Positions 7,757-15,605 of a stretch of 62,390 nt of DNA are shown here, piece after piece. Under the pieces are notes generated by a model. It did no database searches. It was given only the letters and a program-made list of their open reading frames with translations, and had not been told where the DNA came from. This stretch comes from Nitriliruptoraceae bacterium. GTDB lineage: Bacteria > Actinomycetota > Nitriliruptoria > Nitriliruptorales > Nitriliruptoraceae. The stretch's first letter is position 1; every line of letters begins with the position of its first letter. The position numbers and the translations under genes were made by a program. The stretch is taken from the NCBI GenBank assembly GCA_018401275.1, contig JAGYKW010000008.1:1-62390 (forward strand), given 5' to 3'.

Positions 7757-9159
7757 CCCCTCGCCTCGGACTCATCGCGCTCGGACGTTCGACCTTCGAC
7801 CTCGAGGTCGCCGCGTCGACGGCGCGCGCCGTCCGTGCCGCGCTCGCCGCGCTCCCCGACGTCGACGTGTTCGACACCGGAGGTGTCGCCGTCGAGACGC
7901 CTGACGTCGTGGCGGCCGGCGCGGCCCTCGCGGCCGTCGCAGCGGGTGACGGCTTCGACGCGGTCATCGTGCTGCAGGCGACGTTCACCGACTCGACGCT
8001 GCCCGCGGCTGCGGTCGCAGGTCTGCCCGTCGACCTCCCGATCGTGCTGTGGGGTGCGCCCGAGCCACGGACCGGTGGGCGGCTCACGATGAACGCGCTG
8101 TGTGGCATCAACCTCGCCGCGTACCGGCTGCGTGCTGACGGCCGGGACGTGCGCGCCCTCTACCTCGACCCGGCTGCGCCCGATGCGGTGCGACGTCTCG
8201 CGGCGGCCATCGCGGCGCCGGCCCCACGTCCTGCGCCGCGCTCGCTCCCCACGCCCAGCGCTGACGACCGTGTCCGTGCCGACGTGGTGCGCGCACGGCT
8301 GTCAGGCATGACGGTCGGACGCGTCGGCCATCATCCGGACGGCTTCGATCCGTGCGCCGCCGGCGTCGAGGATCTCGCGACGCTCGGCACCACGCTCGAC
8401 CACGTGGAGCTCGACGCGATGTTCGACGGCGCACGCGCCGCGACCGAGGACGAGCTCGTCCCACTGCGTGCGATCGTCGCCGCCCGAGGGGCGGACGCCG
8501 TCGATGGGGCCGGTGTCGATGCGACGCTGCGGCTGCACGTCGCGCTGCGACGCCTGGTCGAGCAGCGCGGCTGGTCCGCGGTCGCGACGCGCTGCTGGCC
8601 GGAGTGCTTCACCGAGATGGATGCGGCGGCGTGCGCCGCGCAGGGCATGCTCGCCGAGTCGGGGACACCGGCGACGTGCGAGGCGGACGTGCTCGGAGCG
8701 GTGACCGCGGTCGCGCTCGAGGCCGCATCGGGTCAGCGGGCCTTCGTCGCCGACCTCGTCGATGCCGCGGCGGACGGCACGGTCGCGTTCTGGCACTGCG
8801 GTCAGGCCGCTCCTGACCTCGCCCACCCGGACGAACCGGTCGCGAGCACCGTCCACCCCAACCGTCGACGGCCGCTGCTCCACGAGTTCCGGCTCCGTCC
8901 GGGCCGCATCACGATCGCGCGCCTGGGGCATTCGGACGGCGGGCTGCGGCTCGCGCTCGGATCGGGCGAGATCCTCGATGAACCACGCCCCTTCGCCGGG
9001 ACCGCTGCGGTCGTGCGGCCCGACACCCCGGCGCACGAGATGGTCGCCACGGTGCTCGCGGAGGGCCTCGATCACCATTACGGCCTCGTGCACGGTGACG
9101 TGCGCGGGGTGATGGTCGCGTTCGCCGAGGCGCTGGACATCCCTGTCGTCGCACTCTGA
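7753..9159 (+). CDS. L-fucose-isomerase-like aldose-ketose isomerase (candidate sulfoquinovose isomerase)
   Basis: A 468-aa protein of the L-fucose/L-arabinose isomerase superfamily. The N-terminal half has the Rossmann-like substrate domains (FDAVIVLQATF, then MNALCGIN near 113-120). The C-terminal half has CWPE (281-284) and the likely Mn-binding set Glu310 (CEAD), Asp334 (VADLVD) and His348 (FWHCG). It is the last gene of the ATGA-coupled operon. A sulfo-EMP variant using a fucose-isomerase-type sulfoquinovose isomerase is, as I recall, known from Arthrobacter, and its partners are a kinase and an aldolase of the types found here. Predicted reaction: sulfoquinovose to sulfofructose. Substrate identity is inference. 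Confidence 0.82.
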   Translation: MTPRLGLIALGRSTFDLEVAASTARAVRAALAALPDVDVFDTGGVAVETPDVVAAGAALAAVAAGDGFDAVIVLQATFTDSTLPAAAVAGLPVDLPIVLWGAPEPRTGGRLTMNALCGINLAAYRLRADGRDVRALYLDPAAPDAVRRLAAAIAAPAPRPAPRSLPTPSADDRVRADVVRARLSGMTVGRVGHHPDGFDPCAAGVEDLATLGTTLDHVELDAMFDGARAATEDELVPLRAIVAARGADAVDGAGVDATLRLHVALRRLVEQRGWSAVATRCWPECFTEMDAAACAAQGMLAESGTPATCEADVLGAVTAVALEAASGQRAFVADLVDAAADGTVAFWHCGQAAPDLAHPDEPVASTVHPNRRRPLLHEFRLRPGRITIARLGHSDGGLRLALGSGEILDEPRPFAGTAAVVRPDTPAHEMVATVLAEGLDHHYGLVHGDVRGVMVAFAEALDIPVVAL

Positions 9160-9195
9160 GCCCTTCCGACCCTCGCAGCACGACGACCCCTGTAG

Positions 9196-9201
9196 TACGC
9201 T
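9196..9201 (+). promoter_or_regulatory. Candidate -10 box for the sugar ABC importer
   Basis: TACGCT fits TANNNT and lies about 150 bases before the binding-protein start, implying a long structured leader. No clear -35 is visible. Confidence 0.4.
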
Positions 9202-9285
9202 CACGGGAGCATCGACCGGGCCGGGGGGTCCTGGGATCCCCTTCTGTCATGGGCATCGCTCCGCGGCGTCCACGGTCCGTCGAGT

Positions 9286-9322
9286 GGGGCATCAGCCCCG
9301 ACCCATCGGATCCTCCGATGGG
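9286..9322 (+). other. Two consecutive hairpins in the binding-protein leader
   Basis: GGGGC/GCCCC (9286-9299) is followed by a perfect 9-bp inverted repeat, CCCATCGGA/TCCGATGGG (9302-9310 and 9314-9322, three-base loop), 26 bases before the ATG. The second could also act on DNA as an operator. Confidence 0.5.
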
Positions 9323-9348
9323 GCACGCGAAACAGGAGAGGACTACGG

Positions 9349-10755
9349 ATGAAGAGGACCAAGCTGCGCTTCGCAGCGCCCCTCGCCGCTCTCGGTCTGG
9401 TCATCGCCGCATGCGCGGGCGACGCCGACGAGCCGGCCGCCAGCCCGGCCCCAGCCCCGGCCCCGGCGGCAGAGGCGAACCCCTGGGACGACATCCCGGA
9501 GGAAGACATCCTCGGACGCGCGCTCGCTGGCGCCTATGAGGGCCGCTCGGTGAGCGTCTTCGGCTCCGAGCGTTCCGAGGTGGAGGCAGGCGCGTTCAAC
9601 GACACCCTCGCGCTCTTCCGCGAGGCGACCGGCATCAACGCCGTCTACACCGGCTCGGCCGACTTCGAGCCGCAGCTCAACGTCATGATCCAGGGCAACA
9701 ACCCGCCGGACATGGCGCTCATCCCCCAGCCGGGTGGCGTGCGTGGCTTCGCCGCAGCCGGGTCGGTCCTCGCCGTCCCCGCCGCGATCGTGGAGCGCAC
9801 CAACGCGCAGTTCCCGGCGGGCACCAACGACCCGTACGTGGTGGACGGCAGCACCTACGCCCTCCGCTACAAGACGGACCTCAAGTCCATCCTCTGGTAC
9901 AACAACGCGATCTTCGCTGACAACGGCTACGAGATCCCGGACAGCTGGGACGCGCTCAAGGCACTGTCGGCCACGATGATCGCTGACGGCATCACGCCGT
10001 GGTGCGTCGGCATCGAGTCGGGTGGCGCCACGGGTTGGCCGTTCACCGACTGGATGGAGGAGATGGTCCTCCGTCTCGTCGACGAGAACGTCTACGACCA
10101 GTGGACCGCTGGCGACGTGACCTTCTCCGACCCGCGCATCGTCGAGGTCGCTGAGGAGATCCTGTCGGTCTGGAACACGCCGGGCATGGTCTACGCCTCG
10201 GGTGGCACCATCGCTGCGACGCCGTTCGGCGCCAACGCGGAGCCGCTCGTCAACGGACAGTGCGCGATGCACCGTCAGGCGCAGTTCTTCGCCTCGTTCT
10301 TCGACTCCGCGGGGGGCACCATCGGCCCCGACGGTGACGTCGGCGTGGCGTACTTCCCTGCCGGTGGCGACGGTCGCTCCCCGGTGCTGACCGCCGGGAA
10401 CTCGGTCGCCGCGTTCCGTGACGCTCCTGAGGTCTGGGCGCTCATGACGTGGCTGACCGACGCCGAGGGCCAGGAGGCACGCCAGCGTGCCCAGGCCACT
10501 CGTGCGGCGGCCGCAAGTGGCCCGGGTGCGGCATCCGGGTTCATGTCCTCCAACGCGAACCTGGACCCGTCGGTCTTCAACCCGGTCGAGCGGACCTGGT
10601 ACGAGACCCTGGCGAGCGCCTCGCCGGCACGTTTCGACGCATCGGACCTCATGGTCCCTGCGCGCAACCGCGCGTTCTGGGACGAGGGCACGGCTGCGGT
10701 GAACGGGGACAAGTCCGTGGCGGACGCCTTCGCGGCGATCGACGCGGCGTCCTGA
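9349..10755 (+). CDS. Sugar ABC transporter substrate-binding lipoprotein (AglE-like)
   Basis: A 468-aa extracellular solute-binding protein of the SBP_bac_8/MalE type. The signal peptide ends in a lipobox with lipidated Cys22 (VIAAC), followed by an Ala-Pro linker (33-41). The stretches TPWCVGIESG, ATGWPFTDW and CAMHRQAQF are those of the rhizobial alpha-glucoside binder AglE. It precedes two permeases and an ATPase, so it feeds an importer whose likely cargo is the alpha-glycoside cut by the GH31 enzyme; if the locus is for sulfoquinovose, that would be sulfoquinovosyl glycerol. GGAGAGGA before the ATG is a good ribosome binding site. Confidence 0.9.
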   Translation: MKRTKLRFAAPLAALGLVIAACAGDADEPAASPAPAPAPAAEANPWDDIPEEDILGRALAGAYEGRSVSVFGSERSEVEAGAFNDTLALFREATGINAVYTGSADFEPQLNVMIQGNNPPDMALIPQPGGVRGFAAAGSVLAVPAAIVERTNAQFPAGTNDPYVVDGSTYALRYKTDLKSILWYNNAIFADNGYEIPDSWDALKALSATMIADGITPWCVGIESGGATGWPFTDWMEEMVLRLVDENVYDQWTAGDVTFSDPRIVEVAEEILSVWNTPGMVYASGGTIAATPFGANAEPLVNGQCAMHRQAQFFASFFDSAGGTIGPDGDVGVAYFPAGGDGRSPVLTAGNSVAAFRDAPEVWALMTWLTDAEGQEARQRAQATRAAAASGPGAASGFMSSNANLDPSVFNPVERTWYETLASASPARFDASDLMVPARNRAFWDEGTAAVNGDKSVADAFAAIDAAS

Positions 10756-10781
10756 TCGGGACCCGAGCAGGTTGATGGACC

Positions 10782-10814
10782 GAGGTGCCGGCGCCCACAG
10801 GGCGCCGGCACCTC
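10782..10814 (+). terminator. 14-bp GC-rich hairpin after the binding-protein gene
   Basis: GAGGTGCCGGCGCC (10782-10795) pairs perfectly with 10801-10814 around a five-base loop. There is no U-run, so it may partly terminate or protect the 3' end of the binding-protein message, as is common between binder and permease genes. Confidence 0.65.
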
Positions 10815-10863
10815 GCCGTTCGGGCCTCCCCAGGCGGGGTGTGCCTGCACAGCGGGGGTGCGT

Positions 10864-10869
10864 TAGCCT
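10864..10869 (+). promoter_or_regulatory. Candidate -10 box before the permease genes
   Basis: TAGCCT fits TANNNT and lies 75 bases upstream of the first permease, after the hairpin, so the permease genes may have their own promoter. Confidence 0.35.
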
Positions 10870-10938
10870 CGAACTCCGGTCGAGGAGTAGGGGGGACCGA
10901 GGCTGCGGTCCGGAAGGCATCCAGGGGAGAGGGAGACC

Positions 10939-13362
10939 ATGACGGCCACGATGGTCGAACGCGAGACGATCAGCGACATCGATCCGGGTGGGCCTGCTGG
11001 GGCCGCGCGGAGGACTCTCATGCTCGGTGGCGGACTCTTCGCGGTCTTCCTCGTGGCTTCCTTCTTCAACGGCGCGTCCGACCCTGAGATCGGTGCGGTC
11101 ACGCAGACCCTCCAGCGGATCCTGGCTGCCCTGATCGGGGCCGGCGGCATCCTCGGTGCGCTGCGTGCCTTCCGCAGCCCGGAGACCGTGATGTCGCGGC
11201 GCGTCGGGCGCCTCGCTCTCGGACTGGCTGCGACCGGCCTCGTCTGGTGGCTCTACCTCGAGCGCGACGGGGTCAGGGGGGCGGTGCACAGCGTCGTCCT
11301 CGCCCTCGTGCTCAGCAGCGTCATCTTCGTCATCGCGAACCGCTGGCTCGACCAGTCACTGCGGAGCTGGGCACGCTTCACCGGCATCTCCGGTGCGGCC
11401 CTCGGGCTGCTGCTCGGGGTGCTCCTCGTCGCGAACGACGCGATGGGACTGTTCCTCGGAACGGTCGGCTCTCGGGCCGATCGCAGCCTCTGGCTCATCC
11501 CCGTCGTGGCGCTCGTCGGAGGCGTCTTCGGGACGGTCTTCGGAGCGTCCGAGGGACGCATGCGCCTGATCGTCGGGGTCGCGGGGGGTGCCGGGACCGG
11601 CGTCCTCATCGGGGCGTTCCTGCGGACCGGTTCACTCCCGTCGCTCGAGCTCGTCCCGCTCCTCGCGGCCACGGCAGGGTTCGCCGTGTTCGGTGGGGTG
11701 CTGGCGCAGGTGCGTGGTCGGGACCTCGCCCGTGGGGCGGTGCTCGGCGGCGCCTTCGGATGGCTCCTCGGCGCCTTCGGGTTCCCAGAGCTCGGGGGCG
11801 GCACGGTCCTCGAGGCGATGCTCGGGGCGGGGGTGCTCGGCGCGCTCGTCGGGCTGCGGATGGGACTCTCCCCGACACGCGACATGGGGGACCGCCTGCG
11901 TCTCGAGGGACGCATCCGGACCATCATCTTCCTCGCGCCCGCGCTCACCTTCCTCTCGGCGGCGCTGGTCGTCCCGACGATGCGGACGATCTACATCTCG
12001 TTCCTCGAGCGCGGGTCGGACGGCTTCGTCGGCCTCGACAACTTCCGTTTCATCTTCGGGCAGCCCTCCTTCTACAACGTGAGCGCCTGGCGGAGCATCT
12101 TCGGTTCCATCGAGTTCCTCGCCTTCGCCTTCGCGCTCACGCTCGGCCTCGGCCTCGCGATCCGCCAACGGAGGGACATCGACGGTCTCGTCCCGCCACG
12201 TCTTGTCGTGGCCACCGGAACGGGTCTCGTGCTCCTGCTCGGGAGCATCGCGGACCGCAACGGACTCCTCGACGCGCTCCCGGTCGCCGCCTGGCCCCTC
12301 GTCTCGATCGCCGCGATCCTCGCGATCGTCGTCGCGGTCGCCGACTACCTCCGCCGTAATCCCGGGAACTCCGGCCTGAGCGGTCCCGGTGGTGGTGCTC
12401 TCGGGATCGCAGCGCTCATGTTCATGTTCGCGGTGTTCGTGCAGCTCCGAGGGACCCTCTTCAATAACCTCTGGTGGGTCGTCCTCGTGACGTCGACGGC
12501 TGCCGGACTCGGGCTGGCCATCGCGGCGCTCGCGGACCGGGCCCGTGCTGAGTCGGCTGCGAAGTCGATCATCTTCATGCCGATGGCACTGAGCTTCGTC
12601 GGGGCCGGCATCATCTGGCGCTTCATGTACCTCGCCCGTCCGCAGCAGGATCCGCAGACGGGTGTCCTCAACGCCCTGTGGGTCGGCCTCGGGAACCTGG
12701 CGGTCTCCGATCGCGCGGGGACGGCGGCCCTCATCATCCTCGCCGTCGCAGCACTCCTCGCGCTGTTCGCCCTGCTCGCCTTCCAGCAGCGTTCTCTCGG
12801 AACGGGATGGTTCGCCGGCCTACTCGCGCTCTGGGCCGCCTGGCTCGGATCGCGGTTCCTCGCGGGCGACGGCGTCGCCGGGGTCCAGGTCGTGGACGGG
12901 GAACCGGTGACCTCGGCGCTGCTGTTCATCTCCGGGACGCAGCAGTTCGGCGCGTACAACAACGTGTTCATCATGCTGCCGTTCGTCTGGGTGTACACCG
13001 GCTTCGCCATGGTCATCTTCTCCGCGGCGATCAAGGGCGTCCCCTCGGACCTGCTCGAGGCGGGTCGGGTCGACGGAGCGACGGAGGCGCAGGCCTTCTG
13101 GCGCATCGTGCTCCCGCAGATCCGCCCCACCATCGGTGTCGTCGTCACGACCATCATCGTCGTGGTCATGAAGGTGTTCGACATCGTCAAGGTCATGACG
13201 AACGGGAACTTCGGCACGCAGGTGCTCGCGAACGAGATGTGGAACCGGGCCTTCATCGACGGGAACTTCGGCGTCGGGTCGGCGGTCGCGACGATCCTGT
13301 TCCTGTCGGTCCTCCCGGTCATGTACGTCAACATCCGACGGATGCAGAAGGAGGCCGCATGA
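10939..13362 (+). CDS. MalF/AglF-type ABC permease with a very long extra membrane region
   Basis: An 807-aa inner-membrane permease, well over twice the usual length (about 300-500 aa). The typical MalF-type start (GRIRTIIFLAPALTF) appears only near residue 325. The first 310 residues are a glycine-rich membrane block of roughly eight to ten helices with no function I recognise, and further helices are inserted around 410-480 and 590-640. The C-terminal permease domain is complete: the EAA loop is LLEAGRVDGATEAQAFWRI near 703-721, contacting the ATPase. The stop overlaps the next start (ATGA). The frame is continuous and the EAA loop is intact, so this is not an annotation artefact. Confidence 0.88.
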   Translation: MTATMVERETISDIDPGGPAGAARRTLMLGGGLFAVFLVASFFNGASDPEIGAVTQTLQRILAALIGAGGILGALRAFRSPETVMSRRVGRLALGLAATGLVWWLYLERDGVRGAVHSVVLALVLSSVIFVIANRWLDQSLRSWARFTGISGAALGLLLGVLLVANDAMGLFLGTVGSRADRSLWLIPVVALVGGVFGTVFGASEGRMRLIVGVAGGAGTGVLIGAFLRTGSLPSLELVPLLAATAGFAVFGGVLAQVRGRDLARGAVLGGAFGWLLGAFGFPELGGGTVLEAMLGAGVLGALVGLRMGLSPTRDMGDRLRLEGRIRTIIFLAPALTFLSAALVVPTMRTIYISFLERGSDGFVGLDNFRFIFGQPSFYNVSAWRSIFGSIEFLAFAFALTLGLGLAIRQRRDIDGLVPPRLVVATGTGLVLLLGSIADRNGLLDALPVAAWPLVSIAAILAIVVAVADYLRRNPGNSGLSGPGGGALGIAALMFMFAVFVQLRGTLFNNLWWVVLVTSTAAGLGLAIAALADRARAESAAKSIIFMPMALSFVGAGIIWRFMYLARPQQDPQTGVLNALWVGLGNLAVSDRAGTAALIILAVAALLALFALLAFQQRSLGTGWFAGLLALWAAWLGSRFLAGDGVAGVQVVDGEPVTSALLFISGTQQFGAYNNVFIMLPFVWVYTGFAMVIFSAAIKGVPSDLLEAGRVDGATEAQAFWRIVLPQIRPTIGVVVTTIIVVVMKVFDIVKVMTNGNFGTQVLANEMWNRAFIDGNFGVGSAVATILFLSVLPVMYVNIRRMQKEAA

Positions 13363-14300
13363 GCGCCCTGCGTGTCCCATCGGGCGGCGTGGGCGCTGCC
13401 GTCTACCGCGTCATCCGGACGATCCCGACCGGCGCGCTGTGGATCATCGTCGCCATCTGGGCCCTCCCGACCGTCGGGCTGTTCGCGAACTCCTTCCGAG
13501 GGGCCTCGGAGCAGCGGACCACGCCGTGGTGGCTCATGCTGCGCGACGCGGAGCTGACGCTCGACAACTACGCGACGGTGCTCGGGACCGACGTGCAGGG
13601 CGGTCTCGTCCAGGGCGTCATCAACTCGTTCGCGATCGCGCTGCCGGCGACGGTCATCCCGATCGCGATGGCCGCCTTCGCGGCGTACGCCTTCGCATGG
13701 ATGGACTTCCGCGGCCGTGAGTGGCTGTTCATCGGGACCGTCTCCCTGCTGGCCGTCCCGCTGCAGACGGCGCTGATCCCACTGCTCCAGCTCTACAACG
13801 GGGGGGCGAACCAGACGCTGCCGTTCATCGACAAGACGATCGCCGTGTTCCCGGACCTCTCCCTCACGGGCACGACCACGGCGGTGTGGTTGACGCACGC
13901 CGGGTTCGCGATGCCGCTCGCGATCTTCCTGCTCCACAACTTCATCAGTGGCCTACCCAAGGACATCTTCGAGTCCGCCCGCATCGACGGCGCTGACCAC
14001 TTCCAGATCTTCGTGCGGCTCGTCCTCCCGCTGTCGATCCCGGTCCTTGCCGCGTTCGCGATCTTCCAGTTCCTCTGGACCTGGAACGACTACCTGATCG
14101 CGCTGACGATGATCGGGCCGTTCGCGCCGGACAAGATGCCTGCGACGGTGATCATCGCAGCGATCGCCGGGGACTTCGGGCGCTACGAGCACCTGCTGAC
14201 CGCAGGAGCGTTCGTGCAGGCGTTCTTCCCCATCATCGTGTTCTTCGCACTCCAGCGCTACTTCGTCCGCGGCATCCTTGCCGGCTCCGTGAAGGGCTGA
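13359..14300 (+). CDS. MalG/AglG-type ABC permease
   Basis: A 313-aa inner-membrane permease of normal length with about six helices. The start is ATG 13359, overlapping the previous stop; the longer open frame upstream lies inside the first permease. The EAA loop SARIDGADHFQIFVRLVLP, then a WTWNDYL motif, marks the MalG type. It pairs with the extended MalF-type permease to form the channel of the sugar importer. Confidence 0.92.
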   Translation: MSALRVPSGGVGAAVYRVIRTIPTGALWIIVAIWALPTVGLFANSFRGASEQRTTPWWLMLRDAELTLDNYATVLGTDVQGGLVQGVINSFAIALPATVIPIAMAAFAAYAFAWMDFRGREWLFIGTVSLLAVPLQTALIPLLQLYNGGANQTLPFIDKTIAVFPDLSLTGTTTAVWLTHAGFAMPLAIFLLHNFISGLPKDIFESARIDGADHFQIFVRLVLPLSIPVLAAFAIFQFLWTWNDYLIALTMIGPFAPDKMPATVIIAAIAGDFGRYEHLLTAGAFVQAFFPIIVFFALQRYFVRGILAGSVKG

Positions 14301-14360
14301 GCATGCCCGCCGCGTCGACCATCACCCGAACTGGAACCCCGACCTCTTCAGGAGGGCACC

Positions 14361-15557
14361 ATGGCTGAGATCGTCTTCGACAAGGTCAACAAGATCTATC
14401 CCGACGGGACCCAGGCGATCTTCGATCTGTCGTTCGAGGTCGCGGACAACGAGTTCGTGATCCTCGTCGGACCGTCGGGCTGCGGGAAGTCGACCGCGCT
14501 GCGCATGGTCGCCGGCCTCGAGGAGATCACGAGCGGTGAGCTGCGCATCGGTGACCGGGTCGTGAACGACCTTTCGCCCAAGGAGCGCGACATCGCGATG
14601 GTCTTCCAGTCGTACGCGCTGTACCCGCACATGAGCGTCGCCGACAATATGGGGTTCGCCCTGAAGCTCGCGAAGGTGTCGAAGGAGGAGATCGACCGAC
14701 GCGTCAACGAGGCCGCGGAGATGCTCGGCCTGAAGGAGTACCTGCACCGCAAGCCGAAGGCGCTCTCCGGCGGGCAGCGGCAGCGCGTCGCCATGGGTCG
14801 TGCGATCGTCCGCTCGCCCCAGGCCTATCTGATGGATGAGCCGCTCTCCAACCTCGACGCGAAGCTGCGCGTCCAGATGCGCGGTGAGATCGCCGCGCTC
14901 CAGGACCGGCTCCAGGTCACGACGCTCTACGTCACCCACGACCAGGTCGAGGCGATGACCATGGGCGACCGGGTCGCGGTGCTCAAGCTCGGGTGGTTGC
15001 AGCAGGTCGCTTCGCCGACCGATCTCTACGAGCGGCCCGACAACCTGTTCGTCGCTGGCTTCATCGGCTCCCCGGCGATGAACCTCTCCGAGACGACGGT
15101 GCGCGAGCAGGACGGACGGGTCGTCATCGACCTCCAGGAGGGCTCGACCCTCACGGTCGACCCGGCGACGCTCGAGCGCTACCCGCGCGTGAAGGAGCGC
15201 ATCGGTGGACGCGTCGCCGTGGGCATCCGGCCGGAGCACTTCGTCCCGGTCCCCGATGTCGCCGAGGACCGCGTCCTGCGCGGCATCGACGTCGGGCTCG
15301 TCGAGGCGCTCGGTGCTGAGTCGCTCGTGCACGTGCGCACCCGCACGACCGCGGTCGTGTCCGACGACATGCGTGCGGCGATCGACGACGAGGACGCGTT
15401 CGAGGACCTCAAGCGCCAGGCTGCACAGGGCGGGCAGAGCTTCGTGATGCGCTTCGCGCCCGACGCGGCGCCACGCCTGGGGGACCGGATCGACGTCGGC
15501 GTGCTCACCGACAAGATCCACTTCTTCGACATCGAGACGGGCCGCGCACTGCGTTGA
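14361..15557 (+). CDS. Sugar ABC transporter ATPase (MsiK/UgpC/AglK type)
   Basis: A 398-aa ATPase of the carbohydrate importer class. Walker A is GPSGCGKST (37-45), the Q-loop VFQSYALYPH follows near 81-90, the signature LSGGQ is 135-139 and Walker B ends in MDEP (158-161). The C-terminal TOBE/regulatory region from about residue 240 includes GIRPEHF. It lies 60 bases after the second permease behind AGGAGGG, so it belongs to this transporter. In actinobacteria such ATPases can serve several importers; being in the operon suggests a dedicated one here. Confidence 0.93.
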   Translation: MAEIVFDKVNKIYPDGTQAIFDLSFEVADNEFVILVGPSGCGKSTALRMVAGLEEITSGELRIGDRVVNDLSPKERDIAMVFQSYALYPHMSVADNMGFALKLAKVSKEEIDRRVNEAAEMLGLKEYLHRKPKALSGGQRQRVAMGRAIVRSPQAYLMDEPLSNLDAKLRVQMRGEIAALQDRLQVTTLYVTHDQVEAMTMGDRVAVLKLGWLQQVASPTDLYERPDNLFVAGFIGSPAMNLSETTVREQDGRVVIDLQEGSTLTVDPATLERYPRVKERIGGRVAVGIRPEHFVPVPDVAEDRVLRGIDVGLVEALGAESLVHVRTRTTAVVSDDMRAAIDDEDAFEDLKRQAAQGGQSFVMRFAPDAAPRLGDRIDVGVLTDKIHFFDIETGRALR

Positions 15558-15572
15558 CCCGCACTGGCCTGT

Positions 15573-15605
15573 GGACCGGCAGCGACCTCGTTCAGCGGCC
15601 GGTCC
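15573..15605. terminator. Possible bidirectional terminator between ATPase and GH1 genes
   Basis: GGACCGGC (15573-15580) and GCCGGTCC (15598-15605) can pair across a 17-base loop in the short convergent gap. The loop is long and there is no U-run, so the call is weak. Confidence 0.35.

Noticed and set aside
12678-13358. Longer start for the MalG-type permease
   Set aside because: The upstream frame lies inside the MalF-type permease and has no membrane pattern; ATG 13359 overlaps the stop and gives a normal N-terminus.
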